A DNA stretch of 64,000 bases, from positions 620,001 to 684,000 of the forward strand of contig JAGMVK010000021.1 in NCBI GenBank assembly GCA_020747065.1, in the 5' to 3' direction. The DNA comes from Cadophora sp. MPI-SDFR-AT-0126 (taxonomy: Eukaryota; Ascomycota; Leotiomycetes; Helotiales; Ploettnerulaceae). The notes under the pieces are model-generated. The model was not told where the DNA came from, ran no database searches, and saw only the letters and a program-made list of their open reading frames with translations. A program made the translations under genes and the position numbers. The first letter of the stretch is position 1. Each line of letters opens with the position of its first letter. Below, one piece after another: positions 31,727 to 43,158 of this stretch.

Positions 31727-32785
31727 TCAGTAGTAGATTCCATTCTCACTCAGCTCGGACCACGCCTCAGAAAGGTTTCCATCGCATGTCTTGCCAGTGG
31801 CGATCTTGTGCCCTGTAAAAGCACAGTCTTTATGGTACTCAGACCCGAAAGTACCTTCAATGTTGGTGCCCAGTGGCTCGAGGAACGAGATCCTGTAGAG
31901 CTTTTTCTCCGAATCGATTTGCTTTTCTCCACATCCTACATCTGTCCCTCTCCATCGATAGTTCCAAATGGGGTTTTCTTGAGATGGCATGGTAATTTTG
32001 CCGAGATAAAATTCTTCTGGGGTTGGACTTCGACGATCGCTGTCGTATGGATCGTATGCAGTATCTTCGTGCTCCACCTCCAGCCGTTTGCGCTTTTTGG
32101 CTGGCTGCCCAATGCTTCTGTTGGGATCTTTTGCCTGCCTCTCAAGACGCATATACCCCTCGATGATTCCAAAGTTGAACTTTGCAAATAGCTGGCCTTT
32201 TTCCGCAAATAGTGTGAGGCGGAGATCTTCCTGCTCCCCCCAGCCGTCTTCAATTATTGGGCATTTGATCTTGTACATTCCGGTGACGACCCAATTTGAC
32301 CCTTTTCCTGAAGCAGCCAGGACTCGCTCTTCGTTCTTCCGGGCCACCTCCTGTTCTTTTTGCTTCTCTTGTCGCGATAAGTCCTTCACTTGTCCGCTGA
32401 TCTTTTGCCACTTCGCAAGAGCCTCATTATTCGATGTTTCCCGAACAACGGCAACAATAATTTTATATTTCCCTTCCCGTTCCTGATGGCCTGCAGGGTA
32501 ATTATAGTACTCGTATTTCTTCCCTGTACGCCTCACAATGTCTAGAAACAAGATTGGCATGTCTATGAATTTGATTGTGAGTGGTTCCGCCAATTCGCCA
32601 TCTTTGAATGCCTCGTTCAGAAAGCGACGATCGTCCTCCGCAATCTTCTGCTCGGTTGTCATCGTAGGCCATTTTGCATTCCTCGTAGCCTCGACTTTCC
32701 TACTATGTTCCTCGCACGCCTCATTGTTCTTCTTCCTAAACTCCTTTTCCAGTCTTTGCTGTAAGTCACGCAGCTCTGCCGTCAT
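31727..32785 (-). CDS. Fungal protein of unknown function with coiled-coil N-terminus
   Basis: Single exon, 352 aa, ATG at 32785. Charged coiled-coil-like N-terminus (MTAELRDLQQRLEKEFRKK) and a second Lys/Glu-rich helix (about 135-155). The C-terminal half is globular: GMYKIKCPIIEDGWGEQEDL, LTLFAEKGQLFAKFNFGIIE, GYMRLER, a nuclear-localisation-like AKKRKRLEVE, and FRWRG-like NPIWNYRWRGTDVG. I know of no function; similar lineage-expanded proteins occur in Leotiomycetes, from general impression only. No signal peptide or membrane span. It lies at the left edge of the accessory region. Confidence 0.6.
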   Translation of the reverse strand: MTAELRDLQQRLEKEFRKKNNEACEEHSRKVEATRNAKWPTMTTEQKIAEDDRRFLNEAFKDGELAEPLTIKFIDMPILFLDIVRRTGKKYEYYNYPAGHQEREGKYKIIVAVVRETSNNEALAKWQKISGQVKDLSRQEKQKEQEVARKNEERVLAASGKGSNWVVTGMYKIKCPIIEDGWGEQEDLRLTLFAEKGQLFAKFNFGIIEGYMRLERQAKDPNRSIGQPAKKRKRLEVEHEDTAYDPYDSDRRSPTPEEFYLGKITMPSQENPIWNYRWRGTDVGCGEKQIDSEKKLYRISFLEPLGTNIEGTFGSEYHKDCAFTGHKIATGKTCDGNLSEAWSELSENGIYY

Positions 32786-34140
32786 AAATGCTCTCGGCGC
32801 AGCTCATAGTCGTGTTTGAAGGGGCTCAATTCCAGGCCCTTTCGTATCGAGACCTCGGAATCCGCATTGGGCTTTCCACCATTTCAAAGGTCATTACTCG
32901 ATTCTGGGCTGCTGTTTCAGGATGCGATTGTTCTTGCCACGAACCGGTTCAAAGAGTGGGAGATATCGAGTGAGATCTTCGCAGAAGAACTGGTCGTCCA
33001 GCCTGATTTCAAAACCAGAGTATGTTATGTTACCTGCTTTGTGCTTTAGTGAGATTGGGGAAGCTAGGATTTCCGAGTATTCAAAGGCATCGTCGGATTC
33101 GTCAGAATTTATTTTGAATGCTGTATTTTCTAGTGAAGAGTGGAGTTGTCGTTGACCGACGGTCGTGGTGCTGGAATACTCGCGTGGGACGATGAAACGC
33201 GTCTCAGCGGACAGGGATCGCGCCAGTCCACGTCGATGTGCTGGCCCCCTCGGTTAGTTTGTTTACGAATGTTGATATGAATATAGTGTTGTGGCATTGG
33301 CATTGTCTTCTGAGGTTTCTCACCCGCCATCTAACCTTGGCACCTTTTAGGATGGCGCCCTCGTGGTACGGTTAAGGCGCTCGGCCCCTGATGAGATCAG
33401 TTTTGATTTGCATCTTAGGCTTTAGCTGGTGGACATGAACGAGATACGACGATACTCTTCAAGGATATCGCAAAGTCAAGAGTTTGGAAGAAGGAGGGGC
33501 TCAGAATCGAGAGATCTTATTAAATCTCTGACAGTTTAAACGACACCACAGCATATTCTCCTGTTCCCAGAATCCCGTGGGAAGTTTTCGGGCCTCCAAT
33601 GCTAAGAATCTACAAGTATGGGAGTTGAATTTTTTACCTTTTTATAGCAGATAGATATGAAGCTGCTACTTGGTCTTTAGCAATGGCTGATATCAAATGG
33701 CTGAGATGAGCTCGTATAAAAAGAAGTCATTGGCGATTTGTTGCTTAATCGAAGCCTGAAAAGGGTGGCGAGACGCTGTAAGTATTGGGTTCCAGTTAAG
33801 TGCGGGGTAAATTTCAGCGACCGCGGCCCCCAGATTAATCTACCATTTATCGAATTCAAAACCATATTCAAAACTATCCGCGGGTAGCCCTCCCCGGGAA
33901 GCGTAATTTGGGAGTCAAAGTCCTCCTTTTAGTTCAATCCTTTTTTGGGTATATGCTTTGTTTCGATGCCCGATTCCTGCTGAATGCGGCATTGTATCAA
34001 AACAAAGACAGCAGCCCTTTCCTTAGCCACTAAAACCCTGGGAACTGATAGAATTGATGACGACCGCCCCAAAAATTCGACCTCGACTGTGCTATCAGTA
34101 CGTCAGAGCTCTCAGGTCAGAAAATACGGATACAGTCAAC
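32786..34140. other. Intergenic with possible gene debris
   Basis: A plus-strand stretch at 32816-33155 is protein-like in pieces (FRIETSESALGFPPFQRS; ATNRFKEWEISSEIFAEEL; then EIGEARISEYSKASSDSSEF in another frame), but the pieces would need a 31-nt intron and no family is recognised. The rest is non-coding. Confidence 0.3.
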
Positions 34141-34871
34141 ATGCCACCGAAAGGTGCGAAGACATCTCCCGCGACAAGCCCGAAAAAATAACAAAGAAGC
34201 GTCCTTCATCTGCAAAAGATCGGAGAAAGGCTGCCACAAAATTGGCGAAGGCTGCCAAAGATGTAGTCTCTAAAGCTGTAGTTGAACAAGGCGACCCAGG
34301 GGAGGGGAAAGATGAAGAGGAGGAAGCTAAGCAGCCAGACAAAGACCAAGAGATGGGAGAAGGTCGAATAGAGCCGAGTCAGACTAGCATTGGTCACCAA
34401 CATCCTATTCATGAGTTCAAGCTGGGTCATGCCATTGTAACAGCAATGCATGAAGCACATTTTCAGGAACTTTCCAAAAAAAAAACCCCCCAGCAGACAG
34501 ACATTCTGGCCAAGTCACATACACCAAATATGGCCCCGTTTACTCTAAGCCTAGAAAGCTTGTGGTCATTGCTCGATACCCAGAGCATATGGTATGCTTG
34601 CCCATCTATACTAATAGAAACACCGGTCTTCGCAGCAAAGAAAATAAAGAACACTACATGGGTATTAGAGACGCAGAATACTACGGTGGCGAGAAGAATG
34701 AAGCTTCCCATGGACCCTTTTGTAGAATGCTTTTTGTATGTAAACAATTGCATTATCGAAAGTCACATGAAAAAAACTGTCTTGGAAACACTGATGATGT
34801 TGTACAAGGAGTATGGACCGGACGCAGAAGTAATGCCAGCTGTGCAGCAGCCCCCAAAGGACCGTACTTAA
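34141..34871 (+). pseudogene. DUF6590-like paralogue A, frameshifted
   Basis: It starts MPPKGAKTSPATSPKK, matching paralogue B (MPPKRAKGSKSTPK), then shifts at an A6 run (34183-34188) into the frame KKRPSSAKDRRKAATKLAKA and EFKLGHAIVTAMHEAHFQEL. At an A10-C6 run (34476-34491) it shifts again into YTKYGPVYSKPRKLVVIARY, PEHMVCLPIYTNRNTGL and EHYMGIRDAEYYGG. Near the T runs at 34718-34735 it shifts back into LYVNNCIIESHMKKTVLETL. In this order the fragments reproduce the domain seen in paralogues B and C. Three breaks, each at or near a homopolymer: a decayed copy or sequence errors. Function of the family is unknown. Confidence 0.65.
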
Positions 34872-35459
34872 TACTAGTGCATGCAGCTGATCTTCTCAAG
34901 TTTGACTCATTCTAATATATACTTCTCTGAATCCTTCAACACGGTTGTAAATGTGTTTTTCTGTTTTACCAATCTCACTCCTTACAGATTTGGTGAACAT
35001 TGATAGTTGGCCTGCCAATATACTGCCAAATTCTCATCTACATATCCCACCCCTTAGGAAAAGAACACCTAGTATATCTGGTGCTCGATGCTCTCATAAC
35101 TGAAAAAGCTGCCACCGGTCACCCGAGAGTTGTTTGGTCCTTGAAATGGCAGACAAATTCCAAACTCTTTCCGTTTGCATCATTGATAATTTCTGTCAAA
35201 GGACAGTATCTATTCCGAGAAGCTGGGACAATAAAAAGATGGCACCCCGAGCCCCAACTTGGTGCCCATTCAACTTCCTACACACTAAATACAGAAAAAA
35301 GCTATCCGTAAAGGGGCCCAGAGTCGTGTAAGTTGGATGTTGCCGTGTTCAAGAACGGATAATAACTACCCTTGTTTACCTTGGATCTGCTACTTGGCGC
35401 TTTGATATTGCCTCCTGGGCACCCGTTGTCGGTTTCCTAGAACAGCGGATCCCATCGTG
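34872..35459. other. Spacer between paralogues A and B
   Basis: About 590 bp with no convincing gene. Confidence 0.4.
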
Positions 35460-36404
35460 ATGCCTCCCAAAAGAGCCAAAGGCTCTAAGAGCACTCCAAA
35501 AGAAGTCACCAAGGCATTGATAAAGGCTACTCCCAACAAGTCTTCGAGAAAATCTCTTAGGCAGCCATCTAAGCCCATGATTGGACTTACAGCAAAAGTC
35601 ATCGCAAAAAGGCCAGCTCATAAGAATCAAGTTCTTATACCAAACGATGAACTTCCTCAAAGAGAGAGAAGAAAGGCTGCTGCAAGACTGAAAAATCTAG
35701 CAGCCATACTTGAAGCAGATGAAATTACTGCAGAGAACTTCGACCATGAGGCGGACTTTATTTCATTATCTGAACCTGCCCCGAAAAAAATTCCAGATAG
35801 TGCAGTGAAGACTGAGGAGGATATAAAGCAGTTCGGTCAAGTTTTGGAACCTCAACAATTCAAACTTGGCTACATCATTTCAGTTGCATCTCACGAAGAA
35901 GTGTATCAAGACCCGAAGAACAAACTTAAGCTCCAACCTACACGCGAGCAAACACTGACACACCTGGGCTGGGTCTACTCGAAGGCACGGAAGATTGTTG
36001 TCATATCTCGCTTTGCTCAGCACCTCGTCGGACTTCCAATATTCTCTCACGGTGGAAAAGGTCTGGAAAAGAAGGAAAAGTCGGAATTTGTGGGCATCAG
36101 AGATTTTCAACACTTCAGGCACACACCTACAGATTCAGTTCACCCGAATTTGTTGTGCCATCGACTTCAACCATTTACTCAGGCCAGCAAGAGCCATTGG
36201 TCGGTCATCAACGGGGACTCTTATGTCCAATTTACCCGCCCCATGTCTTTCGCGTACAATACTCGATGTACAATAGAAGGGCACTTACAAGACCAAGATC
36301 TAAACAATCTGATCAACCTCGCCAACGGCAAGAAGCCGTCGTTTCCGGCACATCCTGCCTCTAGAGCAGCACCGAAACTCCGCTCGAAGGCCAGGGGAAG
36401 TTGA
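35460..36404 (+). CDS. DUF6590-like protein B
   Basis: Single exon, 314 aa; true ATG at 35460 (MPPKRAKGSKSTPKEVTKAL). A Lys/Arg-rich N-terminus of about 65 residues suggests nuclear localisation. A linker leads to the domain at about 130-290: FKLGYIISVASHEEVY, LGWVYSKARKIVVISRFAQH, LVGLPIFSHGGKGLEKKEKS, EFVGIRD, SYVQFTRPMSFAYNTRCTIE and GHLQDQDLNNLINL. The order (FxxGxhh...HE, SKxRKhVVhxR, LPIxxxxGKGL, then a beta strand plus GxLxDxxhxxL) matches fungal DUF6590 as I know it. No catalytic residues are evident. It is the only single-frame intact member of the three here. Confidence 0.6.
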   Translation: MPPKRAKGSKSTPKEVTKALIKATPNKSSRKSLRQPSKPMIGLTAKVIAKRPAHKNQVLIPNDELPQRERRKAAARLKNLAAILEADEITAENFDHEADFISLSEPAPKKIPDSAVKTEEDIKQFGQVLEPQQFKLGYIISVASHEEVYQDPKNKLKLQPTREQTLTHLGWVYSKARKIVVISRFAQHLVGLPIFSHGGKGLEKKEKSEFVGIRDFQHFRHTPTDSVHPNLLCHRLQPFTQASKSHWSVINGDSYVQFTRPMSFAYNTRCTIEGHLQDQDLNNLINLANGKKPSFPAHPASRAAPKLRSKARGS

Positions 36405-38122
36405 TGCTTGGATTGTAATGTACGTCATCTATGGAATGCGATCGATCGATTTATTCAAATAGTAGGAGGACACTTATACCTGATGATCTGTATCTTATGT
36501 AAAACATTTGACCCATTCCACGTTCTTCTGAAGTGCAATCTAAACCTTCGAAAAATGACCTATCAATTGGCTCTCCTTTACGAACAAAAACGTTGGCAAC
36601 ACGCTCTTTAACTACTCGACTGCAACTTGTCGCCTGGGTCAAATCAGCTATGTATCTTAGGCTCGAAAAAAATGTCACGATGAATTTATAAGCGTGAAGG
36701 TGGATAAGTTTGGATGCGGTACTAAACTGTTGTCATAAAGCAGCAATTACAATCCATTTAGAATCAATGGAAAGAAAATGAAGGCAATGACGAATAGCGA
36801 AAAACAACTTCGCATTGATGATACAATTTAGGGGCAAAAGAGTTACTGTGAAGTTACACGGAAACTTGTGAACAAAGAATGGGATTATGAGCATGACGTA
36901 ATAAATTTATCCGATTCCTCACTGTCTTGACCGACCCCTCCAGCTGTATGGCAAATGCTTTCCGCGTATTACATAACATCAGTGAAGATATGTTCTAACG
37001 TGCATCCCTGTGTCGCGAGACGCACCCCGTGACGAGACAAACCATTGTTACTTTGAATTCACTTGATTCTAAATTTGTGCATTCATTGAAGATTCCTATA
37101 TTTTTGTATTAGTCATGTTATGTGACCACTCCTAAACAGCCTAAACCCCGGCTACTCTGAAAATTATGATCACGTCGTTACTATTATGCCTTATTGCAGA
37201 GGGCATCAGTTCGTAGTGTAATAGGACCCATCGACCTAGAGCACTACCACGAGCTCTTTACACCTCTAAAAACTCATAGAATAGTTTGTTCTGGGTTTTC
37301 GAGCTTCACTACGATACTGAAAAATCATTGTTAGCCTTATAGTGTTTGGGGAGTGCTCTGTCATGCAGCGTCGCCACATGAGTTGGTACCTCCTCCAATT
37401 GCGATCAAGGATCTTAGTCAGCGACGGTGTGGCTATATTAATATCGGTAAAATAATATCTGTGGCTGCTAAATGTGCGACTGGCGACGTTTGTGGCTGCG
37501 CGTTCCTGTTTCCCGACATCCTCCAATTAGAGCAAAAAGTGACCCTGTGCACAACTAACAATGCTTCTGTCGCAACGAACTTCTGACTTTTTACTTCCGT
37601 CTTTCACCTCTAACCTTTCTTTTCTCTCAAATTGTTTTACGCCCTACATTAGGCTTCGATTTCGGCTTCCTCTTTGTAAACTGTTTAAAGTTTTTCGGCC
37701 TGAAATATGAACTTAGCACGTACGTTATATACTATAGTATATTGGGGGATGTCACGTGCACAGGCACACTTCAAGTACAGAAGGCACTCCGCGGTATGTC
37801 CCATAGCGGACTACCCTGGTGGCCTCCTGGGACCTCCCCCCCACCCTCCTCTGTCCAGTCCCTGGCAACTACCTTTACAAATCAGAGGATTCCTCCCTTA
37901 TGGTGGTCTTTCTCATACAGAATCTTCAATATATTCTCTTCACAACACAGATGCCCAATATACTTCTCTACTTGTGCATGCGACACGGGATTGTACTTCA
38001 CACGACATTCCTGACGTGCAATATTACAAGCTGACGAGTGCTTAGTTTGAGTCTCAGACTTTCTCCTAAGCCAGCCTAAGAATCGATAGTGCTTCCTATG
38101 ATTTCATCTCAGGGTATTGAAT
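36405..38122. other. Intergenic, no supported gene
   Basis: About 1.7 kb, AT-rich, between DUF6590-like B and the HET gene. I saw neither repeat ends nor coding sequence. Confidence 0.4.
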
Positions 38123-39837
38123 CTATCTCATTTCAAATTCCTCGACAGCAAACAATCCTCTAGCGGCCATTTCAATCGCTTCACCATGCATATGCTGGTG
38201 AAGATAGCATTCGCCAACAAACTGATAATATAGCCCCCTTCGCCGAAGCACGCATGGAGCATTGCTGCCATATAACAAAACCACATGATCGCCACTCTGC
38301 GCAGCTCGAGGGCCTATGCCGAATGCTCCGTTCTGCGTGCAAAAAAAACCGCTTGTTTTTGCATCCACGGACGGCAGCGACATAGAAATTGGACGAGTTA
38401 CCTGCTAGTGCTTGTTCCGCCAAAACTTGCGACAAATGTTGCGTAGTATCAAGCATATGTAGAGACGGTAAGATGCTAACCATATAGGCGAGAAAATCGA
38501 GGCGGAACTGAGACAAGTCGAGAGGAGGGCAATTCGATTTGAAGTCGAGGCCAACAGTAAGCGTCATGGCAATGCAAAGCAAAAGTGGGTCGGTTGGATG
38601 TGTTATCCTAGGAAGATATTTCGATAGCCATTCTTGGAAAGGTTTCTTGATGGGATCCATTTCGGATTTGCCATACGGAGTTCCCCTTATCACCACACCG
38701 CACCATGATAATGTGGAAATACAAACCCCTTTTGCTATGAGGATTGTTGGCCTGTAATTTATGACAGGTAGGGGTGATTGCATTCTCCCCGAGGTGTAAT
38801 TGTGGAGAATCTGAGTTGTGCGTTGACGATCCCATCTCGGAACCCAAGACGGCCATTCTTCGTCGATTGCACAGTCATGCTCAAGGCTAGATAGAAGACC
38901 GAGGTTCTGGCAAGACATAAATATTCTCACTGTAGCTTCCTCGAAGACTTCGGCGACGGGCTTACTATAATCTGGTTGGATCGGCGGCTGAAGTCCACAG
39001 AGAGGTGGAAATGATAGCAACGCGTATACTTTGTCTCGCTTGTCGGAGCAGTGGAAATAGCGGAAAGCATCGAATACACCAGATGACGAGGATTGGTGGC
39101 CGGCAGAGTCAATCTGTAACACCGAAATAGCATTTGCCGGAAGAGGATATGCACTTGAGAGGTCGTCAACATTGAGTTTTAAGAGTAGCCTTGCAACCAG
39201 GACGATATCCTTCCACGGTATTTCATATTCGCCGCAGAAGACCGTACAAGCATGATTATATACTTCCTGAACGACCCAAAGTCTGTTGAACCAGGCTGCG
39301 GAGAAGAAAACATTAAGTGCTAACCAACATTCCGAAGTAGGATCCGGGAGCTCAGTTCGGTCTACAAGGTTGTATCATATCAGAGGAAGGTTCAATCTCG
39401 TTAAGTTATGGGGACTTACGAGTGCTTGTAGGGCTCGCATAGATGACTATCTCATGTATGAGTTCAAAGGCGGGCTGCATCTGTGCGGTTATGCATCCTA
39501 GCCAGGCGCATACTCTGGTCGCTTTGGCGTATATTTTATTCATTAGTTTGACTTGTGATCCCTTCTCCACCTCATCGTCCTGGTTGATACATATCGCGTC
39601 AGCCCAAACAATTCGTGATCTGTCTTTGAGCTTAAATCGGAGCAAGGCATCCTTGAGGTTTTGTGTGACTGTAATGACCTTGCCGTCGCAGAGCACATCG
39701 ATCCTATTTGCGGGATCGCCCCACGCATATGATATTGCTTCGTATTTTGGGGCATTTTCCAATTCGACTTGGCGCAAAGTGCAGTCAATATTGTCGTTTG
39801 CGTGACCAGGGTAAAGTTCCAGAAGTCTTATAAACAT
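38123..39837 (-). pseudogene. HET (heterokaryon incompatibility) domain protein with C-terminal frameshift
   Basis: Exon 1 is 39837-39420 and exon 2 starts at 39361 (58-nt intron, phase 1). Exon 1 has the HET signature: KYEAISYAWGDP, NLKDALLRF, IVWADAICINQDDEVEK, QVKLMNKIYAKATRVCAWLG. Exon 2 continues with WFNRLWVVQEVYNHACTVFC, FRYFHCSDKRDKVYALLSF and WPSWVPRWD. In this frame the protein runs out at 38181, but the typical HET C-terminus (GAFGIGPRAAQSGDHVVLLY, then LVGECY-type QFVGECYLHQHMHGEA) lies in the next frame and ends at 38123. The switch falls at an A8 run on the plus strand (38341-38348); seven bases there would restore one frame. HET proteins trigger cell death after fusion of incompatible hyphae. 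The allele is either truncated or mis-sequenced. Confidence 0.85.
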
Positions 39838-41474
39838 TTCTGATGGCAGCGAATTGTATTGGTAGAAACTGCAACATCCATATGAATCAGTTAAGTCGAA
39901 TGAGAACTACACGGACAAGTTGAAATGAGATTGCTGGTAAGAGAGACATAAACTAACCCCACGGTTTGCGCCATATTGGCTTTTAAGATGGTCTAGTCGT
40001 AGTGGTAGCGGCGGGTTTCGAGGCTTAAGCAGAGCGTTGCACAAAACGGGTTATCAAGCGTCGTCTGCGAGCACGATGATGGAGCGTAGACCGAGGGACA
40101 TCGCCACAATCTCAAGGGCACGATATGGTTTAGGCACGTCCGGAGGTACACCTTGCGCTAGGACTTGACTGGCTCTGTCCATATTATCTTGCCATCGCGA
40201 TGACGATGTAGAAGGACGAGAGACGGCGCTCTAGCGCCCAGGCACCAGCGTGCTGCCACCTGCCGATAGAATGTTCGGCAAACCTGCCCTTGCGCCACAC
40301 GCGTGACCATTGTAGGCCATGCACCGTGACTAATCCTGAGAGTCGTGGCTAAGAAAAATATAGCTAGCCCGGGCGTGAATATAGTGTATTATAAGGTTAA
40401 TGCACATTACTAAGCACAAATCCTGAAGCTAAAACACAGTGGCGTTTATGCCCCTCTCCTCGCACAGCGTAACTCCCGGAACTGCACCATCTTCCTCTCT
40501 CAGTATCTTTGTAATTTGAAGCTATATTATTTCGTTATAGAACTACTTCCTAAGTGCTCCGAATTTTGAAAAGACTCTAATAGTTGCGATTAAGCAGGGG
40601 GGAACAGCTAAAGCGGCGATTAGCACCGTGAGTAGAACAATCGATAGTATAATCAATTACAGTCTTGTTCTTATTGCTAGGTAGTCACCTGAAGGAGAAA
40701 TAGCTTAGAAAGTGACATATTAATAACAGTCTTATAAACTTACTGAGAAAGATTTATGATTCCAAAACTATAAATTTGTCTCGTGTCACAGCGCGTCTCG
40801 GGGCGCAGGGAGAGACGTTAGTGGGGAGTCTGTATTCTCGTCATCAGTGTCATTCATATCAGCAGTCCTCTCATCTTCGATTCTCCAATCAAATCTTGGG
40901 ACGGAAGCATCCGTATCTTTCCGCAGGTTCTGGAAAATCGTCTCAAACCAGGGCTTGGGATCTTCTTTTCTACGGAGGCTGTTTTTGAGCATGAACTGAA
41001 GTATTCTGCAGCCCAATTTCCTGTTCAGCTCTTCACCTGCGCTAGCCAGTCAAATTCACATAAAGAAACTTCCAGCCGGGATTCTTTCTGTTTGCAAGAG
41101 TACTGTTTTAGTTTCCGCAAGCTACTAAACACTTTTTTATTGGAAGACTATCATCTGTAGGACTGTTCGAGGGAGAACAAACAAAGAAGTGGTAGATTAG
41201 CGGGTCCAAATGTATACCGCAATCGGGAAGGATGTGGGGACTTACACAGAATGCGGACCAGATGATTTTTTATGCTGAGCGCGACATTGAACAAGTGACC
41301 CAGCACTTGGAACTTTTTTGTGTATGACCAACAGAAGAACTCGCACAGAAAGTAAAAACGGGACTCAGCAATAAAGTATCAATTTTCTGCCTTCTAGTCC
41401 TCGCGTGTCTGCTTCACTATCAGAACCACTCATACGCCTGAGGAATTCTGTGCAGGCACCAGTGTGTAACAGGT
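39838..41474. other. Intergenic with transposon debris
   Basis: It contains the Pogo-type fragment listed separately (40025-40230) and a TA-rich stretch at about 40340-40780 that resembles RIP-affected repeat DNA. A reverse frame at 40786-41016 is short and unassigned. Confidence 0.4.
40025..40230 (-). mobile_element. Remnant of a Pogo/Fot1-type (Tc1-mariner) transposase N-terminus
   Basis: The reverse strand reads SRPSTSSSRWQDNMDRASQV, LAQGVPPDVPKPYRAL, and after a one-base frame change DCGDVPRSTLHHRARRRR. This is the psq-type helix-turn-helix start of fungal CENP-B/Pogo transposases as I know them (VLAQGVPPxVPxSYRALADHxxVPxSTLHHRARGRRS). The DDE catalytic part is missing, so only a fragment of about 70 codons remains, with a stop upstream and a frameshift inside. 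Confidence 0.6.
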
Positions 41475-42573
41475 ATGGGCAAACTTGAAGAGAAACGCCT
41501 GGCCGAAGTCAGGGCACAGGTATTAGCTGCACGTCGAGCAGCTAGTACACAAAAAGTAGCACCTCAAAGCAGTTCTACTTCTACAGCAAGTTCGGTATGG
41601 GCACAGAAAGCAACAGCCAGATATGTCCAGGAAAGACCAGTGGTAGACCAACAGGGGACAACTAGCTATGCCACCAATCCTGCTGGGTATACTCATGCCC
41701 ATGTCCCAGGTCAGAGCACTGTATCTTCAATTGGTATCAGCAATATGTCTGTCAAAGAAAGAGTACCCATCCTGCATGGTGCCATGCCCTTGGTGCAAGG
41801 ACACAACGATCAATCTATGCATTCTCAACACTGTATTGGTGGATTGAACCAGAGACCAACAGATAGTAAGCCCAGCCGCACGACGTTGAAGCTAAGGCTT
41901 ACAGAATGTAGTGTTCCATCACAAATCGGATTTTGAACCAGGAGTGGTATTCAGTGCTGTGACTCATGAGCACCATTACAGACAAGACAGAATCGACCGC
42001 AGCAATGCTAACCAAACTGAAACAAAGTTTGGCATAACAAACTCAAAGTTCAGAAAATTTGTCGTCCTCTCCCGCTTCGAGCACCACGTTATAGCATTGC
42101 CGATCTTGACCCACGAAGGACGCGGACTAAGTTCAAAACGCCACAAGGATGAATTTATTTCTGTAAGAGATCGAATAGCACAGGCTTCTGCTGCTCCTGC
42201 TGAGAGCAAACATGGAACTTTATGGGCTGAAACATATCCCGAAGTCCAATATACCAGCGCATGGCACAGGATGAGCGACAGTTGTTGCTTGCACATCACC
42301 AAGCCGTATTCTCATAACATGGCTCACAAGTGTACTATATCCGGCCGACTCGAAGATCAATCGTTCGTGAGGCTCCAGAAATTGTTCAGAAATGCAGTTC
42401 TCAGCTCAGCTGCCAACATATCTCAAGCGCCTAGACCAGCCACGCACACCACCCCAAGGCGGCCTTCATTCGCTCATACCAAGACATCGGTTGCTGAAAC
42501 TGGGCCTCGACAAATTGACGCTTGGTCCTCAACTAGATCTAATCTTAGTCAGTTTTCTTTAAGCGCCCGTTAG
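41475..42573 (+). CDS. DUF6590-like protein C
   Basis: Exon 1 begins at ATG 41475 (MGKLEEKRLAEVRAQVLAAR, a charged helix followed by a Gln/Ser/Thr-rich linker). The domain lies in another frame from about 41897: DFEPGVVFSAVTHEHHYRQD, FRKFVVLSRFEHHVIALPIL, THEGRGLSSKRHKDEFISVR, NMAHKCTISGRLEDQSFVRL. An intron ending in AG at 41896, with a GT at 41833 or 41839, would join them in frame; both donors are weak, so a frameshift is the alternative. About 340 aa. It shares the same motif order as B and is more diverged. Function unknown. Confidence 0.55.
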
Positions 42574-43158
42574 AAATATTTCCTTGAGGAAGATTTGGGC
42601 AACACCTCAAAACATCAAGGAGAATACCACGAGAATGAAGAGGAAGGTTGGAATCAGTGGAGACCATAGTGTCTTGTAGCTATCATATAAGAAAGCATCC
42701 ACTGGTACAAATGGCACGCAATACCACCACAATATGTTTTCATCGTCAAACGATCGCGACACATTAGGAGGCACTTTAGCTGCGGCTTCAGCAGGTTTGG
42801 TAGCGGAAAAGGCCCGAGAATCCTAGTTAACAAAGGCACAAAAAAGCGAACTGACAAAGAAAGAATCAAGGACGCACAATTTTCTTTTGAATGAAGAAGA
42901 CAATAGCATTGTTCTCGGTATCTCTTTGTTGGAACAACTAGACGAAATCTGTCAGTCTGGCCCTATTGGTGGTGGAGCGACAATGCCATGGTCCTGTTTC
43001 CTAGACAGCAGAACAGAGTTGTTCATTAAGTATATAAGAAATCATAGATATATTTGTAGGCCGCAACCTGACAATCCACGTCTATTAGGATTGTTCGCCT
43101 CAGTTCTGAGTTCGTCTGTATAATAGCAAGCCGCTCATACAACAGCTCATCATCCGAG
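42574..43158. other. Intergenic, no supported gene
   Basis: About 585 bp upstream of the RING gene. Nothing recognised. Confidence 0.4.

Noticed and set aside
32788..32973. Possible transposase-like helix-turn-helix (LSYRDLGIRIGLSTISKVIT)
   Set aside because: Short, isolated, overlapped by a more protein-like frame and without any catalytic domain or terminal repeats nearby.
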